Source: Lewinellaceae bacterium (lineage in GTDB: Bacteria; Bacteroidota; Bacteroidia; Chitinophagales; Saprospiraceae). From it: 33,608 nt of DNA. Positions 8,633 through 16,932 of the stretch are shown one piece after another. Positions within the stretch are counted from its first letter, which is position 1; every line of letters begins with the position of its first letter. The notes under the pieces are model-generated. The model had not been told where the DNA came from. It saw only the letters and a program-made list of their open reading frames with translations, and made no database searches. The DNA is taken from assembly GCA_016711435.1 (NCBI GenBank), contig JADJSY010000066.1, forward strand, positions 1 through 33,608, read 5' to 3'. A program made the translations under genes and the position numbers.

Positions 8633-10033
8633 TCACCATTGGCACGTTCCTCCCCCGCTGTAAGGTATGCCGTATTTGTCGAGCCGCCGGTACAGGGCGC
8701 CCCGGGTGAGCCCGAGCGACTTGGCTACGCGGGCAATTTTTCCTTTGTGAAACGCCATAGCGCGCTGAATCATCCGGATTTCCATTTCTTCGAGCGTCAT
8801 GGTTCCTACTTCCGGCAGACCGCCCGTTTCCTTGCGTGCGGAAGGCTGGTATTGCTGCTGAAAATCGTGGAGTGAAAGTACGTCGCCGGGGGTAATCAGC
8901 ACCGTTCGCTCTACTAAGTTTTTCAATTGCCGGATATTGCCGGGCAGGGGCAGTTGTTTGATCCATTGAAGGGCTTCGCGGTCGATGCGCAGCGGCCGGG
9001 CGTAGAGTTCGCTCAGGTTTTTTACAAAATGGTTGACGAGCAGGGGAATATCGCCGGGGCGTTCGCGGAGGCTGGGCAGTTTGATGGTAATCAGGTTGAT
9101 GCGGTAGAGCAGGTCTTCGCGAAAGGTGTTTTGCGCCACCATCTCTTCGAGGTTGCGGTTGGTGGCCGAAATGACCCGCACATCGACGGTTTTGCTGCGG
9201 CTGCTGCCGAGTACTTCGTAGGTACGGTCCTGGAGTACCCGCAAGAGTTTTACCTGGCTGGATAGTTCGAGGTCGCCGATTTCATCCAGGAAAATGGTGC
9301 CTTTGTTGGTGAGTTCGAAGCGCCCGACCCTGTCTATCCGCGCATCGGTAAATGCGCCGCGCACGTGGCCGAACATTTCGGATTCAAACAGGCTGGAGGA
9401 GATGCCGCCCAGGTTGACCTTGACAAAAGGGCGTTTGCTGCGCAGGCTGTTCTGGTGAATGGCTTCGGCAATCAGTTCCTTTCCGGTGCCGCTTTCGCCC
9501 ATAATCAGTACGGAAGCGTCGGTGGGCGCTACCCGCCCGATGGTTTCCAGTATCTGGATCATTTGCGGGTCTTCGCCGATGATCGCGCTGAAATCAAATT
9601 GCTGATCGAGTTTTTTGCGGGCCGTTGCTGCAGCGCTACCGGCGCTGCCGGCTGCCGTTTTTCCGGGCGCTAATTGCAGCGCGGTGCGCAGCGACTCCAT
9701 TAAATGGCTATTTTTCCAGGGTTTGTTGATAAAATCGGAAGCGCCTAATTTCATGCCCTGCACGGCCAGGTCGATGGTGGCCCAACCCGTGATCAGGATA
9801 ACAGGTATGGCAGGGTATCGTTTTCTGATTTGTTCCAGCAGTTTCAGACCGTCGGCGCCGGAGGTTTCGTTGGAGAAATTCATATCCAGCACGACCAATT
9901 CAGGCGACTGTACGCGCAAAAACTCGAGCGCCTCGACCGGTGTTGCCACCGACGAAGCCTCGAAACCTTCTTTTTTCAGCAACAGCGAAAGAGAAGTGCG
10001 TACTGCTATGTCGTCGTCTATGATTAGGATCAT
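8633..10033 (-). CDS. Sigma-54-dependent response regulator (NtrC family)
   Basis: 466 residues. The receiver domain (1-118) has the acidic pocket D6-D8, phosphoacceptor D50 and K104. The AAA+ domain has Walker A GESGTGKE (179-186), Walker B IFLDEIG (247-253) and the sensor segment FREDLLYRIN. The sigma-54-contacting loop reads GAFTDA (226-231) rather than GAFTGA, a variant I recall as common in Bacteroidota. The Fis-type helix-turn-helix is at the end (GKIARVAKSLGLTRGALYRR). It should receive phosphate from the adjacent kinase and activate sigma-54 RNA polymerase. The candidate target is the promoter upstream of the efflux cluster at 16769-16783, which would make the system autoregulatory since this gene is downstream in the same run of genes. 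Confidence 0.93.
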   Translation of the reverse strand: MILIIDDDIAVRTSLSLLLKKEGFEASSVATPVEALEFLRVQSPELVVLDMNFSNETSGADGLKLLEQIRKRYPAIPVILITGWATIDLAVQGMKLGASDFINKPWKNSHLMESLRTALQLAPGKTAAGSAGSAAATARKKLDQQFDFSAIIGEDPQMIQILETIGRVAPTDASVLIMGESGTGKELIAEAIHQNSLRSKRPFVKVNLGGISSSLFESEMFGHVRGAFTDARIDRVGRFELTNKGTIFLDEIGDLELSSQVKLLRVLQDRTYEVLGSSRSKTVDVRVISATNRNLEEMVAQNTFREDLLYRINLITIKLPSLRERPGDIPLLVNHFVKNLSELYARPLRIDREALQWIKQLPLPGNIRQLKNLVERTVLITPGDVLSLHDFQQQYQPSARKETGGLPEVGTMTLEEMEIRMIQRAMAFHKGKIARVAKSLGLTRGALYRRLDKYGIPYSGGGTCQW

Positions 10034-10176
10034 TGTTTCAAAGGCTAACTATGGAGAGGCAAAAGCAGATTTGAGGGCCACTCTAACGAACTGGATTGTC
10101 CAATTAAGTTAAAGTGATTATCCCTTTTATTGGCCCACAATCTAACCCTCAACACCCTGCAAATTTTACCCTTCAT

Positions 10177-11334
10177 CTATTCTTCATGCAACGCCACCGC
10201 CGGATAAATCCGCGCAGCCTGCCGGCTCGGATAAAATGCGCAAAGTACGGCAATCGCAAAAATGGACAACAGTGCCAGCACAATTCCCCACATATACACG
10301 GATGCTTCCACATCGAGCACTTGTAACAGCGGCATTTGAATGGCGAAAAATATCCCTAAAACTACCCCGAAACTGCTAATCACAAGTGTTTCACCGATAA
10401 AATATGTCAAAATCTGCCGTTTCGTGGCGCCAATTGCCCGGCGGAGGCCGATTTCGCCTTTCCGGCGGTTGATGTTTTGAAACAAAACGCCGAACAAACC
10501 CAGCCCCACATTGAACACCAGAAATGCGCAAACAATAAATAAAATCAGGATCGGAATAAGGATCGTGTTGTCCTGCGTGGATCGCATGTTGTCCATGTGC
10601 TGGATTTCCACCGTCCAGTCTTTCCCCAATTGTTGAATAGAACGGGCAAAACGCGCTTCGAAATCGGCGTTCGTGCCGGGTTTGATTTTCAGTAGCAAAT
10701 CGCTGTCCCAGTTGCTCAGCGGTTCAAAAACGCAGTTGTCGTCGCCCTGATAAGATGATTTGTGGCGGTAGTAAGGCACCACGCCCACTACTTTCCGAGG
10801 CGACGCTTCATCTCCGATAATTTTACCGACGGCTTCTTCCTGGCCGAAGAGCGCGTTTGCCATGTGCCTGGTAATCACGATGGGTGTGACCTTTCCGATC
10901 GTGTCTTGCGCTTCAAACCATTTGCCCGACTCAAGCGTCATTCCCATCACGTTCGGGTAGTCGCTTTCTACGAACATGACTTCATTGAGCGTGTGTTTAC
11001 CTTGATAGGAAAAATCGCCGTTGGAACTGCTGAAACTGAAGGGCAGGTTGGACGAGGAAAAAGAATAATGTTCAATTTCCGGAACGCCCTGGAGCATTTG
11101 TCGAACCAGATCGCGGTATTCTACCAACAGGGTGTCGTTTTTGGCATTGAACTGCAGGTATACCGCCCACACCCGGTCAGTCGACAGACCCGAAGGCGTC
11201 GCGTAATTGCGGTAGGTGTAGACGCTCAGGCTCCACACCGCGAAGAGGATCAGGAAAGAGACAAAAATTTCGAGCATCATCAGAAAGTTGCTCTTTTTCT
11301 TTTTCCAAATGAGGGTTAATATGTGTTTGAACAT
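10177..11334 (-). CDS. ABC transporter permease, FtsX/MacB type (second of two)
   Basis: 385 residues with the MacB/FtsX plan: an N-terminal membrane helix (FLMMLEIFVSFLILFAVWSL), a large periplasmic core domain (about 45-265) containing ESDYPNVMGMTLESGKWF, then three C-terminal helices. The cytoplasmic coupling segment RRKGEIGLRRAIGATKRQI is the hallmark of FtsX permeases that dock with a LolD/MacB-like ATPase. It probably pairs with the permease upstream (11540-12787) as a heterodimer driven by the ATPase at 12887-13573. Substrate unknown: antibiotics, peptides or lipids are possible for MacB-like pumps. A 204-base structured repeat region separates it from the first permease. Confidence 0.9.
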   Translation of the reverse strand: MFKHILTLIWKKKKSNFLMMLEIFVSFLILFAVWSLSVYTYRNYATPSGLSTDRVWAVYLQFNAKNDTLLVEYRDLVRQMLQGVPEIEHYSFSSSNLPFSFSSSNGDFSYQGKHTLNEVMFVESDYPNVMGMTLESGKWFEAQDTIGKVTPIVITRHMANALFGQEEAVGKIIGDEASPRKVVGVVPYYRHKSSYQGDDNCVFEPLSNWDSDLLLKIKPGTNADFEARFARSIQQLGKDWTVEIQHMDNMRSTQDNTILIPILILFIVCAFLVFNVGLGLFGVLFQNINRRKGEIGLRRAIGATKRQILTYFIGETLVISSFGVVLGIFFAIQMPLLQVLDVEASVYMWGIVLALLSIFAIAVLCAFYPSRQAARIYPAVALHEE

Positions 11335-11340
11335 CTTATT

Positions 11341-11545
11341 TCGTGTTTAGTGTATAGTGTTTGGTGTGGGCGGTGGTGGGTGTCGGGGGGTGTTTGTGTG
11401 TGTTGCTGCCGAGATGGTGTTTAGTGATTGGGCACTCGCCGGCCTGCAGTAGTTTGACCAAAATACCAACTACTGCCAAAGCGAAGTGCACCAAACACTA
11501 AACACCACACAGCGAGCTCAACACAAACACCATCAAACACTAACC
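11341..11545. repeat. Nested inverted repeat between the two permease genes
   Basis: The core hairpin is GCAGTAGTT (11446-11454) with AACTACTGC (11469-11477). Outside it, TGGTGTTTAGTG (about 11415-11426) faces CACTAAACACCA (about 11496-11507). The outer flanks are made of GTGTTTAGTGT-like words on the left and CAAACACTAAC-like words on the right, reaching the stop codon of the upstream permease. The GTGTTTAGTG word family is not seen elsewhere in the window. Confidence 0.6.
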
Positions 11546-12787
11546 CTTCAGGGCTTCAACAATTGGCAGTTTCGACATCCGCCAGGCCGGGAAAACGCCC
11601 GACATCAGGCCGAAAACCAGGCTGAGCAGGATAGTGACGGTGACGACGGTCCAGTTGATGGTCAAATCGGCGTAATCGATCAGGCGGCTGTTGTTGAACC
11701 AATACAAAAAGCAGGCGGAAACAATCAAAGCGATGACTCCGCCGATGAGCGTCAGCAGGATATTCTCAATCACAAACTGATAAACGAGGGTCTTGGACGA
11801 CGCGCCGAATGCCTTGCGGATACCAATTTCGGAAGATCGTTCGAGGATGCGGCTGATATTGATGTTCACCAGGTTGATGGCCGGTAAAGACATAAACAGC
11901 AAGGCAAAAATGGTAGCAAAGAGGTAAAACCGTTTTTGTGCGGAACCGTCGTCGCTCTGCATGATGCCGCTCTCCATCACACTTTCAAAATAAGGAAACA
12001 GATTGCCTTTTATCACTTGCGGTTTAAAATCGCCATACTGCTGGATCGGAATCCGGGATACAACATCTTTGTATTCGGCCTGAATCAGCGGCATATCGGA
12101 CTCGTTTTTAGCCAGCACAATTGCCTGGTAAGGGCCGTTGAAAGAAGTGCTGGAGGGGTCGCGTTTTTGCAGGTGATAAGGCATGTACACATCTGCCGCG
12201 ACCATCACACGTGTAATGGGACAACCGCGCAGCACCCCGATCACCCGCAGGTTTTGTCCGTCGATGTCGATGGTTTTACCCACGGCTTGTACGCCCTTGC
12301 CGAAATAATCGTCGCGGGTATTGTCGTTGATGACGGCCACGGCTTCGTTGTTGTCGATTTGCTGTTGGGTAAATGGCTGCCCTTCCAGAAATTCAAATGC
12401 CATGATTTCCCAAAAAACAGGGTCGGTGTATTTGAAAAATAGCTTCATTTTTTTGCCGTTGCCGTAGGTGTTGATGGTATTGGGCGACGAAGCGATTCCA
12501 ATTTTTTCGGGCGTTTTCAGCGTTTTGATGTAAGAGTTGATGAAATACAAACTCATCGGGCCTCTGCGCGTGCCGCCGTCGAGGGTGTCGCGTTCTTCGA
12601 GCATCATGCTAAACAGCGTGCGGTCGCGGTTGACCTCCGGGTATTTGCCGGAAAACATATGCTCGTAAAATGCAGTCAGCGCAATCAGAATCGTCAGGGT
12701 AATGCTAATCCCGAACAAACTGATAAAGGTGAAAAACTTGCGCCGCTGCATGACCGCAAGGGTTATTTTCAGATAATTTTTAAACAT
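11540..12787 (-). CDS. ABC transporter permease, FtsX/MacB type (first of two)
   Basis: 415 residues. An N-terminal helix (FFTFISLFGISITLTILIAL) precedes a periplasmic MacB-type core domain (about 45-280), including GKTIDIDGQNLRVIGVLRGC, followed by three helices. The coupling segment ILERSSEIGIRKAFGASSKT is the FtsX docking motif, and the closing FPAWRMSKLPIVEALKG is the usual C-terminus of this family. It is 99 bases downstream of the ATPase gene and upstream of the second permease. The two permeases are clearly different in sequence, so a heterodimeric pump is likely. Confidence 0.9.
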   Translation of the reverse strand: MFKNYLKITLAVMQRRKFFTFISLFGISITLTILIALTAFYEHMFSGKYPEVNRDRTLFSMMLEERDTLDGGTRRGPMSLYFINSYIKTLKTPEKIGIASSPNTINTYGNGKKMKLFFKYTDPVFWEIMAFEFLEGQPFTQQQIDNNEAVAVINDNTRDDYFGKGVQAVGKTIDIDGQNLRVIGVLRGCPITRVMVAADVYMPYHLQKRDPSSTSFNGPYQAIVLAKNESDMPLIQAEYKDVVSRIPIQQYGDFKPQVIKGNLFPYFESVMESGIMQSDDGSAQKRFYLFATIFALLFMSLPAINLVNINISRILERSSEIGIRKAFGASSKTLVYQFVIENILLTLIGGVIALIVSACFLYWFNNSRLIDYADLTINWTVVTVTILLSLVFGLMSGVFPAWRMSKLPIVEALKG

Positions 12788-12886
12788 ATTGTCGGGTTTG
12801 AATGGTTTGAAAGTTTGATGGTTGGGGTGCTTCGCTTTCGGGCATTTGCACTGATCTTGCTTTCAAAAATTGTATTTTGCCTTTGA

Positions 12887-13573
12887 TCAATCTTTGTAGA
12901 AACTGTTGGAAGATACCAGCGAGCCGTCGAAAAGCCGTACCAGCCGGTGGGTGCGTTTGGCCATGCCTTCGTCGTGGGTCACCATCACGATCGTGGTCTG
13001 GTCTGTGCGGTTGAGTTCTTCGAGGATTTCCATGATTTCATTGCCCATGCCGGAGTCCAGGTTGCCCGTCGGCTCGTCGGCCAGGATGAGTTCGGGGCGG
13101 CCTACGATGGCGCGGGCAATGGCGACGCGTTGTTTCTGGCCGCCGGAGAGTTGGGAAGGGTAGTGTTTCATCCGGTTGGACAGTCCCACTTTTTCCAGGG
13201 CTTCCGAGGCCAGACGGCGGCGTTCTTTGCCGGAAACATCGCGGTACAGCAGCGGCAATTCCACATTGTCGACCACAGGCAGGTCGTTGATGAGGTGGTA
13301 ACTCTGAAAAATAAAGCCGATTTTTCGGTTGCGAAACTGCGAGAGTTTTTTGTCCGAAAATCCTGTAATGGTTTGATTTTCAATGTTTACCGCGCCCGAA
13401 GTTGGTTCGTCGAGCAGGCCCATAATATTGAGCAGGGTACTTTTGCCGCAGCCGGACGGCCCCATAATGCTCAGGAATTCACCTTTTGCGATATCGAGGC
13501 TGATGTTGTGGAGCGCGAGGGTTTCTACCGTTTCCGTGCGGTAAATTTTTTCGATGTTTTGTAAATGAATCAT
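12887..13573 (-). CDS. ABC transporter ATP-binding protein, LolD/MacB type
   Basis: 228 residues, the usual size of a stand-alone LolD/MacB-type ATPase. Walker A is GPSGCGKST (38-46), Q-loop Q90, signature LSGGQ (142-146), Walker B LILADE (162-167) and the switch histidine H200 in VMVTHDEG. It should power the two FtsX-type permeases encoded just downstream, in a tripartite system with the fusion protein and outer-membrane protein encoded just upstream. The start ATG (13573) is 3 bases from the end of a long GTGAGT-word repeat that fills the gap to the outer-membrane gene. Confidence 0.93.
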   Translation of the reverse strand: MIHLQNIEKIYRTETVETLALHNISLDIAKGEFLSIMGPSGCGKSTLLNIMGLLDEPTSGAVNIENQTITGFSDKKLSQFRNRKIGFIFQSYHLINDLPVVDNVELPLLYRDVSGKERRRLASEALEKVGLSNRMKHYPSQLSGGQKQRVAIARAIVGRPELILADEPTGNLDSGMGNEIMEILEELNRTDQTTIVMVTHDEGMAKRTHRLVRLFDGSLVSSNSFYKD

Positions 13574-13576
13574 ATT

Positions 13577-13722
13577 GTGAGTGGTGAGTGGTGAGTGGTG
13601 AGTGGTGAGTGGTGAGTAGTGAGTGGTGAGTAGTGAGTGGCGTCTCGTAAAATGTGAGTTGAGTACGATCTTTTAACGAGACGCCACTCACTACTCACCA
13701 CTCACTCACTACTCACCACTCA
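13577..13722. repeat. GTGAGT-word repeat with a 31-bp perfect inverted repeat
   Basis: The left half is a near-tandem array of GTGAGTG/GTGAGTA units; the right half carries the complement. Perfect arms of 31 bp (13618-13648 and 13676-13706) with a 27-base loop are centred on GGCGTCTCGT / ACGAGACGCC; after a 4-base slip the pairing continues outward. Read on the minus strand it begins with the stop codon of the outer-membrane gene and ends 3 bases before the ATG of the ATPase gene. Confidence 0.85.
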
Positions 13723-15160
13723 CAATTTTTCTTGTTTTTCAAAATCATACAATGTCAGCCATCGGAGCTGGTAAAAAGCGGCCCAGTAGTCGCGCAGGGC
13801 GCCGATAAAATCGCGCCGCGCCTGGTCTTTTTCCGTAAAAGCGATACTTAAGTCGGTGATACTGAGGTCGCCCAGCACATAGCGTTCGCGGGCGATCTGG
13901 TATTTTTCGGCGGCAATGGAGTCGGCCTGTTCGGTCAGCGAAAGTTGGTCTTTGAGCATATCGAACAGGGTCACCTGCGTGTAAATCGCCTGTTGGAAAT
14001 TCTGTTTGTCCTGCTCGATGGTGTATTGTGTCAGTTTTTGGTTGGCTTCTGCGGTTTTCAGGCTGGATTGCGCGCGGCCCCAGTCGAGAATAGGCATACT
14101 GAACTCGATGGTAACCAGTTGCTGGTTTTGGGGTTGCTGGTACAAATCGCCGACCGACTGGCCGCGGTTGGAAAAACCCAGGTTGGCGGTCAGGGTGGCA
14201 TTGAGGCCGCGTTCGGTTTTGGCTTTCACCACGGCGCGTTGCGCTTCGAGCGTTCGGCGGCCGAAAGCGATGGCGTCGGCCCGGTTGGCAAAAGCCTCGT
14301 CGATAGCCGTTTGCGCCGAAATCACAGGCGGGTTGGACGGGATGGGTTCCTGCAATTCGAGCCTGGCGTCGTTTTGCAGCCCGATATAGGCTTTGAGGTT
14401 GAGCGTGGCAATTTCCAGGTCGCGTTTGGCGGTACCCACCGCTTTTTGGGCTTTGAGTTGTTCGAGTTGCAGTTGCAGAATTTCGTTGCGGCTGGTTTTG
14501 CCCAGTTCAAATTTTTCCCGGGCAATGGTCAGGATGTCGTTGGTGTTTTTCAAATTGGTTTCAGCAATGGATTGGTTCACCTGGGCCAGCAGCAGGTCGA
14601 AAAACAGCGAACTGGCGGTAGTGGCAATGTTTTCCATCGATTCGATGTACTCCTGGATGCTTTCCCGGTATTTCAGCGGTTCAATCCTTTTGTCCCATTT
14701 CAGGTCATTGAATTGAAACAAAGGCTGGCTCAATCCCACGGCGAACACGGTGCCATTGTACAAAGGTAGCATCCCGGATAAAATCGTCGAAGCGCTGTAG
14801 CTGCGTGGTGGCATAAATGGTGCCGCCGGTGCGCGCGATGTTTTGTTCGAGCGAGATACCGACCGAGGAATTGTTGTTGCGGATGGGCTGAAACTGAATG
14901 GTTCCATCCGGCTGCACTACTTCCTGAAACGAGCGCGAAAAAGCCGGCAACCTGCTGTCGAGTATCAGTTGCGGTTTGTAATCGGACTGGTAATTCCGGA
15001 ATTCCCAATAACGCGTCTCTTTGGTGGTAGCCGCCTGCCGGGCCGCAATCGACTTCGCTTTGGCGAGCTCGACCACCTGCGACAGGCTGAGGCGCTCAAC
15101 CTGCTGGGCGGATAAAGCGGTGGAAACCAGAAAAAAGGCCAGGGTGATGTGATGTTTCAT
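13720..15160 (-). pseudogene. TolC-family outer-membrane efflux protein, one frameshift
   Basis: A signal peptide (MKHHITLAFFLVSTALSAQQ) is followed by the TolC-family opening LSLSQVVELAKAKS. The long coiled-coil repeats are clear (ANRADAIAFGRRTLEAQRAV, AREKFELGKTSRNEILQLQ, AREKYVLGDLS-like AREYVLGDLSITDLS region near the end). Full length would be about 480 residues, normal for the family. The frame breaks near 14760: one frame reads LQRFDDFIRDATF and the other continues LYNGTVFAVGLSQPLFQFND, which is the expected next segment. A single extra base explains it. The rest of the gene and cluster is intact, so either a sequencing error or a recent inactivating mutation is possible. It would form the outer-membrane channel of the pump. 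Confidence 0.88.
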
Positions 15161-15209
15161 TCGTAATATTAAATTAGCCCCAGCGGGGCGGTCATATTCG
15201 GAAAATTAT

Positions 15210-15424
15210 TTGTTGTTGGCGGGGACGCCGACAACAGCAAGGAAGTCACGCTCATGCACCCATTCCACCGTTTGTTGTTGGCGGGGACGCCAACAACGGC
15301 AAGGGACCGGCTGACAGAAAGCCTATCGACTATGGTGAGCCAAACGATACCTAATCCGTCCCAAACTACCTGGGCCCTCGCCAATGGCTTCCGAGCGCCG
15401 TTGTTGGCGTCCCCGCCAACAACA
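15210..15424. repeat. Three REP-like palindromic elements
   Basis: Each element is a 10-bp stem GTTGTTGGCG / CGCCAACAAC closed by the tetraloop GGGA, with TTGTT- and -GGCAAGG flanks. Copy 1 is at 15210-15242 (one stem mismatch), copy 2 at 15272-15304, and copy 3 at 15397-15424 in the opposite orientation, an exact reverse complement of the first 28 bases of copy 2. Two direct copies plus one inverted copy resemble REP/BIME clusters. On the plus strand the loop fits the GNRA class. Confidence 0.8.
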
Positions 15425-15439
15425 AGCAATGGCAAATGC

Positions 15440-15477
15440 TTGATTATCAACACGAATAACCAATAACCAATAACTAC
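15440..15477 (-). repeat. Dispersed TTATTGGTTATT repeat, copy 1
   Basis: On the minus strand it reads GTAGTTATTGGTTATTGG, then TTATTCGTGTTGATAATCA, immediately after the stop codon of the fusion protein gene. The same layout occurs at 24917-24957 and, in the other orientation, at 28737-28784. Confidence 0.75.
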
Positions 15478-16731
15478 TCATGGCTTAATCGTTATCTCCT
15501 TCAAATTCCTGTACGCGCTCATATCCGATAAAATCATCGTTTCGCCGGGCTGCAAACCCTCCGTTATTTCCACATAATCAAAATTGACCAATCCGATTTT
15601 GACGGTTCGCCGCTCCGCTTTGCCATCGGGGCGCAGTACAAACACATCCTGCACACTGCCCCCGCGAAACGCGGGGCCGTTTTGCACCCGCACCACCTGC
15701 CGGTGCGCATCGGTCACTACATACAATTCCACTTTCATTTTGGGACGCAGTAGGCCGGCGGAACGCTGGTCATCGAGCGCCACATCGAAACTGATCACGT
15801 TGTTCGACACCGCAGGGCGGATGTTGAGCAACATGCCGCGGACAATGGTTTCGTTGATCCGTGCAATGACCGGCATCCCGACCTGCAACTGTCCGGCGTA
15901 GTTGTCGGTGATGGACCCCAGGATTTTGAAACTGCTCAAATCGGCAATCCGCGCCAGTACTTCGCCTTCGCCAACCCGGGCGCCGAGATTGGTATTGACA
16001 AACGTGAGCACCCCCGTCCGGCTGGCCACGATGTCGGCCTGGCGCATTTTGCGCTCCAGTTCGCTCAGGGCTTTTTCCTGTATGGATGCTGTGATTTCGG
16101 ATTCGCGAATACCGGCACGCATAACGGCCTGCCGACTGCGGATGTCATTTTCCAACTGCCGTTTTTCCAGTTGTGCGATTTGCAGATTCGTCTCCGCCTG
16201 GTCGATACTTTCGCGGGTGCCGCCGCCTGCCTTAAAGAGGCGCTTGGCGTTTTCCAGATCGGCTTTCAGGCTGATGATGCGGCAGGCTTTGATGGAATCC
16301 TGGATTTTGATGTCGTAAAAACTCTTGTCTAGTTCGAGCCTGATTTTGACAATGCCGTTGCGTTTGAGTTCCAGTTCGTCGCGTTGTTTTTCCAGTTCGA
16401 TAGACGTGGAGGTTTTGTCTAAATCTAATATCTTATCGCCGGTTTTGACACTTGTGCCGGTATTGAAATATACTTGTTGCAATACTGCGGAAATGGGGCT
16501 GGTGACGACCTGTTCCAGTTCAGGCTGCACCTCGCCACTGGCATTCAGGGTGTTTTCCACGTCGCCGGTTTCAGCGACCGTGAGGCGTATTTCAGCGCGC
16601 CGGAGCGAGGTGTCCAGTACCCGGCGCATCAGCCCGGCGGCCACAAGCAGCACGACGACTGCCAGTCCGGCGTACCACCAGGTTTTATTTCTGTTCTTTT
16701 GGATTTCCTGTTGCGGGATTTCTCTGTCCAT
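15478..16731 (-). CDS. Periplasmic adaptor (membrane fusion protein, HlyD/MacA type)
   Basis: 417 residues. One N-terminal membrane anchor (WWYAGLAVVVLLVAAGLM), then a biotinyl-lipoyl-like half domain (GDVENTLNASGEVQPELEQV), a coiled-coil hairpin (about 110-235), the second lipoyl half (VVASRTGVLTFVNTNLGARV-like, near 240) and C-terminal beta-barrel and membrane-proximal domains (VRVQNGPAFRGGSVQDVFVL, GLQPGETMILSD). It would bridge the FtsX-type permeases to the TolC-like channel. It is the first gene of the minus-strand cluster; a sigma-54-type promoter lies 38-52 bases upstream of the ATG (16731). Substrate unknown. Confidence 0.9.
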   Translation of the reverse strand: MDREIPQQEIQKNRNKTWWYAGLAVVVLLVAAGLMRRVLDTSLRRAEIRLTVAETGDVENTLNASGEVQPELEQVVTSPISAVLQQVYFNTGTSVKTGDKILDLDKTSTSIELEKQRDELELKRNGIVKIRLELDKSFYDIKIQDSIKACRIISLKADLENAKRLFKAGGGTRESIDQAETNLQIAQLEKRQLENDIRSRQAVMRAGIRESEITASIQEKALSELERKMRQADIVASRTGVLTFVNTNLGARVGEGEVLARIADLSSFKILGSITDNYAGQLQVGMPVIARINETIVRGMLLNIRPAVSNNVISFDVALDDQRSAGLLRPKMKVELYVVTDAHRQVVRVQNGPAFRGGSVQDVFVLRPDGKAERRTVKIGLVNFDYVEITEGLQPGETMILSDMSAYRNLKEITIKP

Positions 16732-16768
16732 TTCCGATCATTTTTTGCTGGATGACAGCATAAATGGT

Positions 16769-16783
16769 TCAAGTGTTGTGCCA
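16769..16783 (-). promoter_or_regulatory. Candidate sigma-54 promoter of the efflux cluster
   Basis: On the minus strand the sequence TGGCACAACACTTGA matches the -24/-12 consensus TGGCAC-N5-TTGC with correct spacing; only the last base of the -12 element differs. The start would fall near 16758, giving a leader of about 27 bases. A sigma-54 activator is encoded in the same cluster. Confidence 0.6.
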
Positions 16784-16833
16784 TGTTGCAACACATTGAA
16801 AATCAGAAATTTATGTAAATTTTACAAAAACAG

Positions 16834-16855
16834 AAGTGCCCGGAAATGGACACTT
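16834..16855. promoter_or_regulatory. Candidate activator-binding dyad upstream of the sigma-54 promoter
   Basis: AAGTGCCC and GGACACTT form an 8-bp inverted repeat with one mismatch and a 6-base spacer, about 50-85 bases upstream of the -24 element. Size and position suit a dimeric Fis-type DNA-binding domain of an NtrC-family activator. Confidence 0.45.
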
Positions 16856-16932
16856 TGTATGGAAACAGACAGCGGGATAGCTGAATTATTTCAGATACGC
16901 ACAGGCCCGCATTGCCTTTTGCTTTTTGCCTT

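Larger units (their letters stand above)
15161..15477. other. Intergenic stretch between outer-membrane and fusion protein genes
   Basis: No gene is visible. The space holds the three GTTGTTGGCG hairpin elements and a copy of the TTATCC/TTATTGG-type dispersed repeat, described separately. The minus-strand frame of 94 residues across it runs through the repeats and is not a credible gene. Confidence 0.7.

Noticed and set aside
13577..13640. Possible CRISPR or tandem-repeat array
   Set aside because: Units are 7-17 bases with no spacers of constant length; it is the arm of an inverted repeat.
13945..14769. 274-residue open frame antisense to the TolC-like gene
   Set aside because: Coding evidence is entirely on the minus strand; this one is low in complexity.
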